Shown piece by piece: positions 1 through 10,386 of a stretch of 64,000 nt of DNA. Within the stretch, counting starts at the first letter, position 1; the number at the start of each line of letters is the position of its first letter. Under the pieces are notes generated by a model. It was not told the origin of the DNA and made no database searches. It saw only the letters and a program-made list of their open reading frames with translations. The stretch spans positions 5,890,001-5,954,000 of the forward strand of contig NZ_CP117522.1 in assembly GCF_031679605.1 (NCBI RefSeq). The letters run 5' to 3'. The translations under genes and the position numbers were made by a program. The stretch is from Streptomyces luomodiensis. Lineage in GTDB: Bacteria; Actinomycetota; Actinomycetes; Streptomycetales; Streptomycetaceae.

Positions 1-92
1 CCGGACCCGGCCCCGACCTGCCGTGATCAGACCCACAAAACCGCAGGCCCAGGCCGTCTGGCGGTGTCCCGCACCGCTCGTATGCTCGGAGG

Positions 93-2705
93 ATGACCAC
101 GAGCGCGCAGGGAAACGAACCGGACGCCCCGACTGGCTCCGCCGCCCCCACAGCCAACGCGATGCGCCGTGCGCTCAAGCGCGCCCGCGACGGCGTGGCG
201 CTGGACACCGCCGAGGCGGCGGTGCTGCTCCAGGCACGCGGTGACGATCTGAAGGATCTGATGGCCTCCGCCGCCCGGGTCCGCGACGCGGGCCTGGAGG
301 CCGCCGGCCGCCCCGGGGTCATCACCTACTCGCGCAGTGTCTTCATCCCGCTCACCCGGCTGTGCCGGGACAAGTGCCACTACTGCACCTTCGCGACCGT
401 CCCCGGCAAGCTGCGCCGCGCGGGCCACGGGATGTTCATGTCGCCCGACGAGGTCCTCGCCATCGCCCGCCGGGGCGCCGAAATGGGCTGCAAGGAAGCG
501 CTGATCACGCTCGGCGACCGCCCCGAGGACCGCTGGCCCGAGGCGCGCGCCTGGCTGGAGGCCGAGGGGTACGACGACACCATCGCGTACGTACGGGCCA
601 TGGCGATCCGCGTCCTGGAGGAGACCGGCCTGCTGCCCCACCTCAACCCCGGCGCCCTGACCTGGACCGACTTCCAGCGGCTGAAGCCGGTCGCGCCGTC
701 CATGGGCATGATGCTGGAGACCACAGCCGAGCGGCTGTGGAGCGAGCCCGGCGGCCCCCACTACGGCTCGCCCGACAAGGAGCCGGCGGTGCGGCTGCGC
801 GTGCTGGAGGACGCCGGGCGCAGCTCGGTCCCCTTCACCAGCGGGCTGCTGATCGGGATCGGCGAGACGCACGAGGAGCGGGCGGATTCGCTGTTCGCGC
901 TGCGCCGTGTCTCCCGCTCGTACCACGGCATCCAGGAAGTGATCATCCAGAACTTCCGCGCCAAGCCGGACACCGCCATGCGGGGGATGCCGGACGCGGA
1001 GCTGGACGACCTGGTCGCCACCGTCGCCGTCGCCCGCCACATCCTGGGCCCGTCCGCCTGCATCCAGGCGCCGCCCAACCTGGTCGACGCGGAGTACGAG
1101 CAGCTGATCGGCGCCGGGATCGACGACTGGGGCGGCGTCTCGCCGCTGACCCCGGACCACGTCAACCCCGAGCGCCCCTGGCCCCAGGTGGACGAGCTGG
1201 CCGAGCGCTCCGCCGCCGCCGGCTTCCGGCTGCGCGAACGGCTCGCGGTCTACCCCGAGTACATCCAGCGCGGCGAGCCCTGGCTGGACCCCCGGCTGCT
1301 GCCGCATGTGACCGCCCTGGCCGACCCGGAGACCGGTCTGGCCCGCGAGGACGCGATCCCCGCAGGGTTGCCCTGGCAGGAGCCGGATGAGGCGTTCGGC
1401 GCCTTTGGCCGCACCGATCTGCACCGCACCATCGACACCGAGGGCCGCACCGGCGACCGCCGTAAGGACTTCGACGAGGTCTACGGGGACTGGGAGGCGC
1501 TGCGCGAGGCCGCGGCCCCGGGGATGGTGCCGTCCCGGATCGACGCGGACGTCAAGGCCGCCCTCTCACGGGCCGCGGACGACCCCACCCGGCTGACCGA
1601 CCCCGAGGCGCTGGCCCTGCTGCACGCCGACGGCCCGGCGCTGGACGCCCTGTGCCGCGTCGCCGACGACCTGCGCCGGGCGACGGTCGGCGACGACGTC
1701 ACCTACATCGTCACCCGGAACATCAACTTCACCAACGTCTGCTACACCGGCTGCCGCTTCTGCGCCTTCGCCCAGCGCCGTACGGACGCCGACGCCTACA
1801 CCCTCTCCCTGGAGCAGGTCGCCGACCGCGCCCAGCAGGCATGGGACGTGGGCGCGGTGGAGGTCTGCATGCAGGGCGGCATCCACCCCGATCTGCCGGG
1901 CACCGCGTACTTCGACATCGCCCGCGCGGTCAAGGAGCGCGTGCCCGGGATGCACGTCCACGCCTTCTCCCCGATGGAGGTCGTCAACGGCGCGAGCCGC
2001 ACCGGGATGTCCATCCGCGAATGGCTGGCGGCGGCGCGCGAGGCGGGCCTCGACACCATCCCCGGCACGGCGGCCGAGATCCTGGACGACGAGGTGCGCT
2101 GGGTCCTCACCAAGGGCAAGCTGCCGACGGCCACCTGGGTGGAGGTCATCAAAACGGCGCACGAGCTGGGCATCCGGTCCTCGTCCACGATGATGTACGG
2201 CCATGTGGACCAGCCCCGCCACTGGCTGGCCCATCTGCGGCTGCTGGCCGAGATCCAGCAGGAGACGGGCGGTTTCACCGAATTCGTCACCCTTCCCTTC
2301 ATCCACACCAACGCCCCCGTCTACCTCGCCGGAATCGCCCGCCCCGGCCCCACCGTCCGCGACAACCGCGCCGTCACGGCCATGGCGAGGATCCTGCTCC
2401 ACCCCCATATCCCCAATATCCAGACGAGCTGGGTGAAGCTGGGCACGGAGGGCGCGGCCGAGATGCTCCGCTCCGGCGCCAACGACCTGGGCGGCACCCT
2501 GATGGAGGAGACCATCTCCCGCATGGCGGGCTCCTCCTACGGCTCCTACCGCTCCATCCAGGACCTCGTGGGCATCGCCGAGCTGGCCGGCCGTCCCGCC
2601 CGCCCCCGCACCACCACCTACGGCCCCGTCGCCGAGGACCGCCAGGCCGCCGCCCTCGCCTCGGACGGCCATCTGCCGGAGCTGCTCCCGGTGCTGGAGG
2701 ACTGA
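93..2705 (+). CDS. fbiC: FO synthase FbiC (fused CofG-CofH radical SAM enzyme)
   Basis: This bifunctional radical SAM enzyme makes 7,8-didemethyl-8-hydroxy-5-deazariboflavin (FO), the chromophore of coenzyme F420, from tyrosine and a diaminouracil. Two radical SAM cysteine triads are visible: C91-x3-C95-x2-C98 in the CofG half and C550-x3-C554-x2-C557 in the CofH half. The 870-residue length is typical of the actinobacterial fusion. The chosen ATG directly follows GGAGG with no spacer, so an internal ATG at 162 is a possible alternative. The gene stands alone in the window. Its product supplies the cofactor needed by the F420-dependent reductase in the peptide cluster 48 kb away, but fbiC itself is a housekeeping gene in Streptomyces. 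Confidence 0.97.
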   Translation: MTTSAQGNEPDAPTGSAAPTANAMRRALKRARDGVALDTAEAAVLLQARGDDLKDLMASAARVRDAGLEAAGRPGVITYSRSVFIPLTRLCRDKCHYCTFATVPGKLRRAGHGMFMSPDEVLAIARRGAEMGCKEALITLGDRPEDRWPEARAWLEAEGYDDTIAYVRAMAIRVLEETGLLPHLNPGALTWTDFQRLKPVAPSMGMMLETTAERLWSEPGGPHYGSPDKEPAVRLRVLEDAGRSSVPFTSGLLIGIGETHEERADSLFALRRVSRSYHGIQEVIIQNFRAKPDTAMRGMPDAELDDLVATVAVARHILGPSACIQAPPNLVDAEYEQLIGAGIDDWGGVSPLTPDHVNPERPWPQVDELAERSAAAGFRLRERLAVYPEYIQRGEPWLDPRLLPHVTALADPETGLAREDAIPAGLPWQEPDEAFGAFGRTDLHRTIDTEGRTGDRRKDFDEVYGDWEALREAAAPGMVPSRIDADVKAALSRAADDPTRLTDPEALALLHADGPALDALCRVADDLRRATVGDDVTYIVTRNINFTNVCYTGCRFCAFAQRRTDADAYTLSLEQVADRAQQAWDVGAVEVCMQGGIHPDLPGTAYFDIARAVKERVPGMHVHAFSPMEVVNGASRTGMSIREWLAAAREAGLDTIPGTAAEILDDEVRWVLTKGKLPTATWVEVIKTAHELGIRSSSTMMYGHVDQPRHWLAHLRLLAEIQQETGGFTEFVTLPFIHTNAPVYLAGIARPGPTVRDNRAVTAMARILLHPHIPNIQTSWVKLGTEGAAEMLRSGANDLGGTLMEETISRMAGSSYGSYRSIQDLVGIAELAGRPARPRTTTYGPVAEDRQAAALASDGHLPELLPVLED

Positions 2706-2918
2706 CCGCGGCGGACCGTGCCCCGGCCCGGACAACGCCCAGGACGCCGTCGGCATCCGGTGCGGGGATTCCGCGCGCCGGAATGCGACACTCCGCCGTC
2801 TTCCCCGTGATGACGCCTTCACAATCGGCGGCGATCCCAGAGGCGATCTTTGTGTGTCCATTACAGTCTCCAGGGCAGTCCAGGCCAATCACAGCAGCGG
2901 AGAAAAGGGGCATAGGTC

Positions 2919-4043
2919 GTGACCGCAACCGCCAGCGCAGCGACCGGCGTATGGGGCCGCGCCGAACAGCAGGACTTCCGCAGCCGGGTGCGCGGCTGTC
3001 TGCTCGGCGGGGCCATCGGGGACGCGCTGGGGGCGGCCGTGGAGTTCGCCTCGCTGGAGGAGATCAGGGCGGCGCACGGACCCGAGGGCGTGACGGACTT
3101 CCTGCCCGCCTATGGCGGACGCGGACGGGTCACCGACGACACCCAGATGACGCTGTTCACCGTGGACGGACTGATCCGGGCGCAGGTGCGCCGCGACACC
3201 GGGGCCTGGCATCCGCCCACCGACATCCACTCCGCGCACCGCCGCTGGTACTCCACCCAGCGCGACTGGGGCCCCGATGAGCGCCGTAAGGACGCCGGCT
3301 GGCTGGCCCGCGAGGAGTGGCTGTACGCCCAGCGCTCCCCGGGCCGGGCCTGTATCACCGGGCTCGCCGACGAGACCATGGGCACCCTGGAGGCGCCCAA
3401 GAACCCCGACTCCAAGGGATGCGGCGCCGTGATGCGCTCCGCGCCCTTCGGCCTGCTGGTGGGCTGGGAGCCGCAGCTGGTCTTCCAACTGGCCATCGAG
3501 TGCGCCGCCCAGACCCACGGCCACCCCACCGGCTACCTCTCGGCCGGCGCCTTCGCCCTCATCGTGCACGGCCTGGCCCGCGGCGAGGCGCTGGACGGGG
3601 CCGTCCAGCGCGCCCTCGCCCATCTGGCCACCCGCCCCGGCCACGAGGAGACCACGAACGCGCTCCGGCACGCCCTCGGCGCCGTACGGCAGGGTCTGCC
3701 GACCCCCGAGCGCATCGCGTCCCTGGGCGAGGGCTGGACCGGCGAGGAGGCCCTGGCGGTGGGCCTGTACTGCGCCCTGGTCGCCGAGGACGTCCGCCAT
3801 GGGCTGCTGCTCGCGGTCAACCACGGCGGGGACAGCGACTCCACGGCGGCCATCTGCGGCAATCTGCTGGGCGCGCTGCACGGCGAGACGGCGCTGCCGC
3901 CCGCCTGGCTGGCGGAGGTGGAGGGGCGCGGCACCATCCTGGAGCTGGCCGACGACTTCGCCATGGAGATGACCCAGGGCCCCGCCCTCCACGGCCCCGG
4001 CGGCTCCTCCCCGGCCTGGCTCACCCGCTACCCGCGCGCGTAG
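2919..4043 (+). CDS. ADP-ribosylglycohydrolase family protein
   Basis: A 374-residue DraG/ARH-type hydrolase expected to remove ADP-ribose from proteins or small molecules using a dinuclear Mg site. Visible signatures are the N-terminal GGAIGDALG segment, T72-D73-D74-T75 (metal ligands) and the C-terminal N301-H-G-G-D305-S-D307-S segment, also metal-binding in the family. The start is GTG, preceded by a GGAGAAAAGGGG ribosome binding site about 10 bases upstream. It ends only 6 bp from the convergent membrane-protein gene. The substrate cannot be inferred from context. Confidence 0.92.
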   Translation: MTATASAATGVWGRAEQQDFRSRVRGCLLGGAIGDALGAAVEFASLEEIRAAHGPEGVTDFLPAYGGRGRVTDDTQMTLFTVDGLIRAQVRRDTGAWHPPTDIHSAHRRWYSTQRDWGPDERRKDAGWLAREEWLYAQRSPGRACITGLADETMGTLEAPKNPDSKGCGAVMRSAPFGLLVGWEPQLVFQLAIECAAQTHGHPTGYLSAGAFALIVHGLARGEALDGAVQRALAHLATRPGHEETTNALRHALGAVRQGLPTPERIASLGEGWTGEEALAVGLYCALVAEDVRHGLLLAVNHGGDSDSTAAICGNLLGALHGETALPPAWLAEVEGRGTILELADDFAMEMTQGPALHGPGGSSPAWLTRYPRA

Positions 4044-4049
4044 CTCCGC

Positions 4050-5462
4050 CTATCCGCGTACGTAGCTCCGCTCCGGCGTGCCCGCACCGGCGGTGACCAC
4101 CTGTCGTACGGGCCCGGCCCCCTCCCGTGACCGCCTTACGGCGCGCAGGGTCAGATACCCGGCCACGCTCAGGAAGGCGATGGCGATCAGCGGATAGACG
4201 GCGGTGAGGAGCATCTGGCCGGGGTTCTGGTGGAGCTCCACCCGGGCCGGCCGGCTGTGGGGCGCGTACCAGACCATGAAGGAGCAGAACAGCAGCCCGG
4301 TCACCACCGTCCACGCCGTCCACCCCGCCGTCCGCCGCCGCACCGCCTCAACCGCGAGCAGCGACACCATCGGGACGGCCCAGACCCAGTGGTGCGACCA
4401 GGAGATCGGGCTCACCATAAGGGCGGTCACGGCGCAGGTCAGGGCGGCCCAGGCGCGGGCGTGCGGAAGGCGGCTGTCGTCGGTCAGCTGGGCGGCGACC
4501 GCCGTGGCGAGCCCCACACAGCCGACCAGCGCGGCCGCCACGAGCCACCACATGCCCGGGTCGGGAGTGTGCAGCAGGCGGGCGAGGGCGCCTTTGAGGT
4601 TCTGGTTGCCCGCGCCCTCGACATCGCCGGGGCGGTCGGTCGCGAAGACGATCTCGGTCCAGAAGCGCCGGGAGTCATGCGGCAGCGCCAGCGCCGAGAA
4701 CGCGACCGTAAGGACGAAGGCGGTGGTCGCGACGGTCGCCCGCCGCAGGTGGTCGTTCCCCACACCGCGCCCCGGCGGGCCGGCCCCCTGGGGCCCGCCT
4801 CGGCTCCGGGACGCCCTGGCCGCCCGCAGCCGCCCAAGGCCGAGGATCACCCCGGCGAGCCCCAGGAAGACCACGAACAGCCCCGGGGTCAGCTTGATCC
4901 CGGTGGCGACACCCGTGCCGACGCCCGCCCAGCGGTGCCCCGACCGGCGGGTCAGATCCCACAGCACCAGCGCCGCGACCAGCAGGTTGATCTGCCCGTA
5001 GCGCAGGGTCGTCCACACCGGCTCGCACCACACCCCGACGCCGGCCAGGACCAGCACGGCGGCCGGTCGAGGCACCCGGGCCGGCAGACCGGTCAGCCGC
5101 AGCGACAGATGGGCCACGGCGACCATCAGGACGAGGTTGACGGCCGTCCCGAAGGTCAGCAGGACGCCCGTGCCCATCAGGGTCAGCGGGGTGAAGACCA
5201 GGGCCGCGAACGGCGGATAGGTATTGGGGAGATGGTGCTGCGTCGCCCGCATGTCGTACAGATCCGCCGCATGGCGTACGGTCCATCCCTCGGCGCGGTA
5301 GACCAGCAGATCGACCATCGACACCTGGGCGGCGCGCTGGGCGATCCAGAATCCGGTGAAGGAGAGCAGACAGAACACCGCCGCCATGAGGGTCGGTCGG
5401 CGCAGCACGAAGGCGCGGGCCCGGTGGATCGGGGAGTCGGTGATCGTCGGGGTGGCGGTCAC
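4050..5462 (-). CDS. GT87-type (DUF2029) integral membrane mannosyltransferase-like protein
   Basis: A polytopic membrane protein of about 470 residues in the GT-C fold family DUF2029/GT87, which includes mycobacterial PimE and other polyprenyl-phosphomannose-dependent alpha-mannosyltransferases. The first periplasmic loop carries an acidic residue (D51 in DLLVYRAEGW) where the family has its catalytic aspartate, followed by the characteristic NTYPPFAAL segment and about ten hydrophobic helices. I chose the GTG at 5462 because GGAG lies 8 bases upstream. An in-frame extension to 5702 has no ribosome site and overlaps the divergent gene. The acceptor lipid or glycan is unknown. Confidence 0.85.
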   Translation of the reverse strand: MTATPTITDSPIHRARAFVLRRPTLMAAVFCLLSFTGFWIAQRAAQVSMVDLLVYRAEGWTVRHAADLYDMRATQHHLPNTYPPFAALVFTPLTLMGTGVLLTFGTAVNLVLMVAVAHLSLRLTGLPARVPRPAAVLVLAGVGVWCEPVWTTLRYGQINLLVAALVLWDLTRRSGHRWAGVGTGVATGIKLTPGLFVVFLGLAGVILGLGRLRAARASRSRGGPQGAGPPGRGVGNDHLRRATVATTAFVLTVAFSALALPHDSRRFWTEIVFATDRPGDVEGAGNQNLKGALARLLHTPDPGMWWLVAAALVGCVGLATAVAAQLTDDSRLPHARAWAALTCAVTALMVSPISWSHHWVWAVPMVSLLAVEAVRRRTAGWTAWTVVTGLLFCSFMVWYAPHSRPARVELHQNPGQMLLTAVYPLIAIAFLSVAGYLTLRAVRRSREGAGPVRQVVTAGAGTPERSYVRG

Positions 5463-5667
5463 GGGAGCTCCAGAGGGTCCCTGGGGACGGGCCCGCAGGG
5501 ACGGTGGTTTTTGTCGGTCGGGGCGGACGGCCGACGATAGTACGTTCCGGATGATGGCTTTGAGCGGGGGAGGCATGCGCTGTGACGAGCCGGAAGTCTC
5601 CGACCGCCATCCCGTTGCCCGATTCCGCTTCGCTATCGCCCGAGAAGGCCGACCGTAAGGTGGGTCC

Positions 5668-6210
5668 GTGAACGCCTCCGCAGCCGTCATACGTGACGCC
5701 ACTCACGCCGACCTGGGCGCCGTCGCCGCGATCTACGCCCACTACGTCACCGAGACCGTCGCCACCTTCGAGGAGATCCCGCCCACCGACGACGACTGGG
5801 CGCGGCGGCTGACGGAGCTGACCGGCCGGGGGCTGCCGTTCCTGGTCGCCGAGGTCCCCGAGGACACCGGCCTTACGGTCGCCGGATACGCCTACGCCGG
5901 CCCCTGGCGCCCCAAACCCGCGTACCGCCACACCGTCGAGGACAGCATCTACCTCGCCCCCGGGCGGACCGGCGCGGGACTCGGCGCCGCACTGCTCGAC
6001 GCCCTGCTCGCGCGGTGCGCCACGGCGGGCGTACGGCAGGTCGTCGCGGTCATCGCCGACACCGGCAGCGACGCCTCGGCCGCCCTGCACCGGCGCTTCG
6101 GCTTCACCCCGGCGGGCCGGCTGGCCGGTGTCGGACGCAAGCACGGACGCTGGATCGACACCCACCTCATGCAGCGTGACCTGACGACGGGCGCGTCGGG
6201 CGCGTTCTGA
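5668..6210 (+). CDS. GNAT N-acetyltransferase, phosphinothricin acetyltransferase-like
   Basis: A 180-residue acetyltransferase with the full signature of the Pat/Bar/YncA group. It has an N-terminal TxTFEExPP segment, a GYAYAGPWRPKPAYRHTVEDS block and the acetyl-CoA loop RTGAGLG. Family members acetylate amino groups of phosphinothricin, methionine sulfone/sulfoximine or related amino acids. The GTG start follows AAGGTGGG. It is transcribed divergently from the GT87 gene. No phosphinothricin-type biosynthetic genes lie nearby, so general detoxification is the likely role. Confidence 0.92.
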   Translation: MNASAAVIRDATHADLGAVAAIYAHYVTETVATFEEIPPTDDDWARRLTELTGRGLPFLVAEVPEDTGLTVAGYAYAGPWRPKPAYRHTVEDSIYLAPGRTGAGLGAALLDALLARCATAGVRQVVAVIADTGSDASAALHRRFGFTPAGRLAGVGRKHGRWIDTHLMQRDLTTGASGAF

Positions 6211-6215
6211 CGACG

Positions 6216-6249
6216 GGCGCGCCCTGCCCCAAGGCGCGCCCTGCCCCAA
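6216..6249. repeat. 17-bp tandem duplication
   Basis: Two identical 17-bp copies of GGCGCGCCCTGCCCCAA stand head to tail (6216-6232 and 6233-6249), just after the acetyltransferase stop and before the 6272-6314 hairpin. Confidence 0.9.
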
Positions 6250-6271
6250 GGCGCCACCTGACGTCGTACGG

Positions 6272-6314
6272 CCGGGCCGCCGGTCCCCGCCCTGGGCGGT
6301 GACCGGCGGCCCGG
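6272..6314. terminator. Bidirectional hairpin terminator candidate
   Basis: Perfect 14-bp inverted repeat (6272-6285 against 6301-6314) with a GC-rich loop that can itself pair (CCGCC/GGCGG). It sits between the convergent acetyltransferase and symporter genes, the expected place for a shared factor-independent terminator in high-GC actinomycetes. No T-tract is present, as is common in Streptomyces. Confidence 0.75.
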
Positions 6315-6338
6315 GTCATGACCGTGGCGCGGAAGCCG

Positions 6339-7910
6339 TCACTCCGTGGCGCCCGCGACCGGCTTGCGGTCGGCCGGGCCCTGCCCCGGCACCGACAGCG
6401 CGGCACCCGCCGTACCCGGCCCGTCGTCGTCCGAGTTGAGCGAGGCCAGGATGGCATCGCGCTCCGGGGTGTCCTCCGGCTTGAGGTAGCCGACCACGAT
6501 GAACAGCACGAGCGAGACCGCGAGCGGGATGGACACCTGGTACTCCAGGTTCACGCCACCGTCGATCGCGTCGTTGATCGGGTAGTTGACCAGGTAGAAG
6601 GCGATCAGCCCGAGCCCCCAGCTGACCAGCGCCGCCGTCGGCCCCGACTTGCGGAAGGCGCGCAGCATGCCCAGGATCATCGGGATCGCGATCGGCCCCA
6701 TCAGCCCGGCGACCCACTTGATCACCACGGTGATGATGTCGCCGAAGAAGGGCGAGTTGACCTGGGTGGCGATGGCCATGGACAGGGCCAGGAACAGCAG
6801 GGTGGTGTAGCGGGCGGCGAGCAGCCCGGTGCGGGTGGACCAGTCCCGGACGGACCTGAAGAGCGCGGGCATGATGTCCCGGGTCACCACGGCCGCGATC
6901 GCGTTGGCGTCCGAGGAGCACATCGCCATGGTGTGCGAGAAGAAGCCCACGATGACCAGGCCCAGCAGACCGTGCGGCAGCAGATGCTCGGCCATGGCGG
7001 CGTAGGAGTCGTCGGGCTTGTCCGTCTTGATGATCAGCGGCGCGACCCACATGGGGAAGAACAGGACCAGCGGCCAGACGAACCACAGGACGGCCGAGAG
7101 CCGGGCCGAGCGCTTGGCGGAGTGGGCGCTGTCGGTCGCCATGTAGCGCTGCGCCTGGTTCCACATGCCGCCGTTGTACTCGAAGGTCTTGATGAACAGG
7201 TAGGCGAGCAGGAAGGTCATGGTGTATGGGCCGACGGTCGGCTCGTGGTGGCTGCTGGGGAGGTCGTCCCAGACGCTCCAGAAGGTGCTGAAGCCGTCCA
7301 GTTCATGGAGCACGGCGATCAGCATCGAGATGCCCGCCACGAACTGGATGATGAACTGGCCGAGTTCGGTGAGCGCGTCGGCCCACAGACCGCCGACCGT
7401 GCAGTAGACGGCGGTGACCGCACCGGTGATCAGGATGCCCTGGTTGAGCGAGACGCCGGTGAAGACGGACAGCAGGGTGGAGATGGCGGCCCATTTGGCA
7501 CCCACGTCGACGATCTTCAACAGCACCCCGGACCAGGCCAGCGCCTGCTGGGTGGGGACGTTGTAGCGGCTCTTCAGGTATTCGAGCGGTGAGGCCACCT
7601 TGAGTTTGCTGCGCACCCGGTTGAGCCGGGGTGCGAAGAGGCTCGCGCCGATCGCGATGCCGATGGCGATCGGGAAGGACCAGGTGACATAGGAGGTGAT
7701 GCCGTATTGGTAGGAGATGGCCGCGTAGCCCGTGAACATCACCGCGCTGTATCCGGACATGTGGTGCGAGATCCCGGACAGCCACCAGGGCATCTTGCCG
7801 CCGGCGGTGAAGAAGTCGCTGACGTTGTCCACGCGCTTGTGGGACCAGAGGCCGATGATGACCATGACACCGAAGTAGCTGATCAGTACGACCCAGTCGA
7901 GACTGTTCAT
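6339..7910 (-). CDS. Sodium:solute symporter (SSS family)
   Basis: A 523-residue transporter of the SSS/SGLT fold with about 13 transmembrane helices. The N-terminal region DWVVLISYFGVMVIIG followed by the GGKMPWW segment is typical of family helix 1 and the adjoining loop. The ATG at 7910 is chosen because TGGAGGGGAC immediately precedes it and the protein then begins at the first hydrophobic helix. A longer frame to 8051 adds a non-conserved hydrophilic leader. Substrate (sugar, amino acid or organic ion) cannot be assigned. It is monocistronic, with a 312-bp gene-free stretch upstream. Confidence 0.9.
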   Translation of the reverse strand: MNSLDWVVLISYFGVMVIIGLWSHKRVDNVSDFFTAGGKMPWWLSGISHHMSGYSAVMFTGYAAISYQYGITSYVTWSFPIAIGIAIGASLFAPRLNRVRSKLKVASPLEYLKSRYNVPTQQALAWSGVLLKIVDVGAKWAAISTLLSVFTGVSLNQGILITGAVTAVYCTVGGLWADALTELGQFIIQFVAGISMLIAVLHELDGFSTFWSVWDDLPSSHHEPTVGPYTMTFLLAYLFIKTFEYNGGMWNQAQRYMATDSAHSAKRSARLSAVLWFVWPLVLFFPMWVAPLIIKTDKPDDSYAAMAEHLLPHGLLGLVIVGFFSHTMAMCSSDANAIAAVVTRDIMPALFRSVRDWSTRTGLLAARYTTLLFLALSMAIATQVNSPFFGDIITVVIKWVAGLMGPIAIPMILGMLRAFRKSGPTAALVSWGLGLIAFYLVNYPINDAIDGGVNLEYQVSIPLAVSLVLFIVVGYLKPEDTPERDAILASLNSDDDGPGTAGAALSVPGQGPADRKPVAGATE

Positions 7911-8222
7911 GTCCCCTCCAGGGGTCCGCCATATGAACGGGAGCGCACTTCGTCGGTGACGTGTCCCAGGGGCGGTTCCCCCGAGCGGGAGCGGGGTACT
8001 TCCGGGATTGAACCGCTCCCACGGGTGATCGGTCAAGGGTTCGATGGTCATGAATGTGAACGCAAGTCAGAGCGCAGAACCATTTTACGATTTCTTGACC
8101 TGATGCATCGTTGTCGTGAACGAGTCCAACAACCCACGATGAGCGGGCACTTCGTCAGACGCACACCCACCGATCGATGGGTCGTCGGGAGCGGGATCCC
8201 GAAAGGCCGGACAGGAGTCGCG
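7911..8222. other. Gene-free stretch upstream of the symporter
   Basis: About 310 bp between the symporter start and the stop of the SDR gene, both on the minus strand. It must hold the symporter promoter. A relatively AT-rich patch (about 8066-8110) is the best place to look, but I could not assign -35/-10 boxes with confidence. No small gene or RNA is apparent. Confidence 0.5.
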
Positions 8223-9005
8223 CTAACGCATCAGTTCACCGGCGTTCACCAGCAGCGACTGCCCGGTGATCGCCCGAGCCCGGTCGGAGGCCAGGAACAC
8301 CGCGGCCTCCGCCACATCGCCGTCCGTCGCCAACTCGGGCAGGGCCATCCGGTCCGTGAGCCGGCTCAGCACCTCGGCCTCGGTCACGCCCTCCGTCCGC
8401 GCGGTGAAGGCCACATACGCCCGCACCGGCGGCCCCCACATCCAGCCGGGCTGCACGGTGTTGACCCGTATCCGGTGCGGACCCAGCTCCCGCGCGAGCG
8501 CGTACATGGTGGAGGTCAGCGCGCCCTTGGAGGCGGCGTACGCGGTCTGGCGCACCTCGGTGGGGGCGGCGGACGACGACTGGGTGCCGATCAGCACGAC
8601 CGAGCCGCCGTTCCGCTTGAGCGCGGGCAGACAGGCGCGGGTCATCCGGAGCGTCCCGAACAGGTTGATGTCCACGACCTGGGCCCAGGAGATGAAGTCC
8701 GCGTCCTCCAGTCCGCCGAAGTGGCTGTCCAGCGCGGCCACATGGACAACGGCGTCGATCCCGCCGAAGCGGTCGAGGGCCAGGGCGGCGAGCGCCTCGC
8801 ACTGCGCCTCGTCCGCGATGTCGGTGGCCCGCCAGGCGGTGTGCGCACCGCCCGGATCGGCCTCCTCCGCCACCTTCGGCAGCCGCTCCTCGGTCCGCGC
8901 CCCCATCACCACGCGGGCCCCGTCCCGGACGCACGCGGCCACGACCCGGGCCCCCAGTCCGGGCCCGACCCCGGAGACGACGACGGTCTTGCCCCGCAAC
9001 GGCAT
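8223..9005 (-). CDS. SDR family NAD(P)-dependent oxidoreductase
   Basis: A 260-residue classical short-chain dehydrogenase/reductase. The Rossmann nucleotide-binding motif is GVGPGLG (residues 12-18). The catalytic set is visible as Ser143 (in GTQSSS) and Tyr156-x3-Lys160, and the C-terminus GQSLLVNAGE is typical of FabG-like members. A GGGAGG site precedes the ATG. It lies 130 bp downstream of the aminotransferase gene on the same strand, so co-transcription is possible but not demonstrated. Substrate unknown. Confidence 0.93.
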   Translation of the reverse strand: MPLRGKTVVVSGVGPGLGARVVAACVRDGARVVMGARTEERLPKVAEEADPGGAHTAWRATDIADEAQCEALAALALDRFGGIDAVVHVAALDSHFGGLEDADFISWAQVVDINLFGTLRMTRACLPALKRNGGSVVLIGTQSSSAAPTEVRQTAYAASKGALTSTMYALARELGPHRIRVNTVQPGWMWGPPVRAYVAFTARTEGVTEAEVLSRLTDRMALPELATDGDVAEAAVFLASDRARAITGQSLLVNAGELMR

Positions 9006-9135
9006 GGCGGCACCTCCCGTCCCTGGCGTCGCGTCAGGTTAGGCGGACCGCCACCAGAAGGCCAGAGCCTCCGGGCCGTTACCGCAAGACGTCCTTACGG
9101 AAGGACCGTCACGGGAGGACCGACACGGGAGGCTC

Positions 9136-10317
9136 CTACAGGAAGGTCTTCGCCAGACGGCGCAGCCCCTCGGCTATCTCCTCCGGTGTGTGGGTGACGA
9201 ACGACAGCCGCAGCGTCGCCGGCTCCGGCCGGTCCGCGTAGAAGGGCGCGCCGGGCACGTAGGCCACATCGTGCCGCACCGCCTCCCGCAGCCGCTCCGT
9301 GGCGTCGTACCCCTGCGGCAGCGAGGCCCAGACGAACATGCCGCCCTCCGGCTCGTTCCACCGCGAGCCGACCGGAAGGGCCTCGGGCAGCCCCGCCAGC
9401 AGCGCGTCGCGGCGCTCCCGGTAGGCGTGGCGCACCCGGGACAGATGGGCGTCGAGGTCCGCCTCGGTCAGATAGCGGGCGATCACCGCCTGGGTGATCG
9501 TCGGGCTGTGCAGATCCGCGGCCTGCTTGGCGACCGCGCAGGCGCGGCGCAGCGCCGCCGGGGCGCGCAACCACCCCAGCCGCAGCCCCGGAGACATGAT
9601 CTTGGAGAAACTGCCGATCAGCACCGTACGGTCGGCGGCCCGCTCATCGGCCGCGATCCACGGCTGTGCCTCACCCGCGAACCGCAGCTCCCCGTACGGG
9701 TCGTCCTCCAGGATCCACAGCCCGTGCCGCTCGGCGATCTCGGCCACGGCCCCGCGGCGCGCGGCTGGCAGGGTGCGGCCGGTGGGGTTCTGGAAGGTGG
9801 GGATGGTGTAGAGCAGCTTGGGCCGCTCCCGCGCGACGATCGTCTCGAGCGCCGCCGGGTCGAGCCCTTGGTCGTCGCAGGGCACCGGCACGACCCGCGC
9901 CCCCGCGAAGGCGAAGCACTGGAGGGCGGCGAGGTAGGTGGGGTCCTCGACCAGCACGGTGTCGCCCGGCTCCAGCAGCGCCGTGGCCAGCAGACTCAGG
10001 CCCTGCTGCGAGCCGCTGGTGATGAGCATGTCGTCGGCGTCGGTCGGCAGTCCGCGGGCGGTCAGCCGGGCGGCGGTGGCGGCGCGCAGCACGGGGAGGC
10101 CCTCGGTGGTCGAGTACTGGAGGACCTCTTGCGGTGCCTCGGCCAGCGCGCGTTCGAAGGCGGCGGTGATGGGCGCGATGTCGAAGAGGGCGGGGGCGGG
10201 CAGCCCGCCCGCGAAGGAGATCACTTCCGGGCGCGCGGTGACCGCGAGGATGTCACGTACCGGAGAGCCCCCGATGGAGGTGGCTCGGGCGGCAAGGGGC
10301 GGCACATCGGCGCGCAT
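9136..10317 (-). CDS. PLP-dependent aminotransferase (class I/II, 2-aminoadipate/MocR-type fold)
   Basis: A 393-residue fold-type I aminotransferase related to LysN and the catalytic half of MocR regulators. The PLP lysine is Lys239 in the SFSKIMSPGLRLGW motif. Other signatures are SGSQQGL, the EDPTY segment and PTFQNPTG. There is no GntR DNA-binding domain, so it is an enzyme rather than a regulator. The ATG at 10317 has GAGGAG about 10 bases upstream. A longer frame starting at 10404 would run through a 12-bp tandem repeat and is unlikely. Probable substrates are aromatic or aliphatic 2-amino acids. Confidence 0.92.
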   Translation of the reverse strand: MRADVPPLAARATSIGGSPVRDILAVTARPEVISFAGGLPAPALFDIAPITAAFERALAEAPQEVLQYSTTEGLPVLRAATAARLTARGLPTDADDMLITSGSQQGLSLLATALLEPGDTVLVEDPTYLAALQCFAFAGARVVPVPCDDQGLDPAALETIVARERPKLLYTIPTFQNPTGRTLPAARRGAVAEIAERHGLWILEDDPYGELRFAGEAQPWIAADERAADRTVLIGSFSKIMSPGLRLGWLRAPAALRRACAVAKQAADLHSPTITQAVIARYLTEADLDAHLSRVRHAYRERRDALLAGLPEALPVGSRWNEPEGGMFVWASLPQGYDATERLREAVRHDVAYVPGAPFYADRPEPATLRLSFVTHTPEEIAEGLRRLAKTFL

Positions 10318-10386
10318 GGGACGACTCCTCGGCTCGACGGATCTGACCAGCACCCTACGGGGAAGCGTGTGGTGTGCAATTAATTT

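Noticed and set aside
27..1424. Long minus-strand frame opposite fbiC
   Set aside because: It is the antisense shadow of a clearly identified radical SAM gene with strong third-position GC bias; the translation has no family resemblance.
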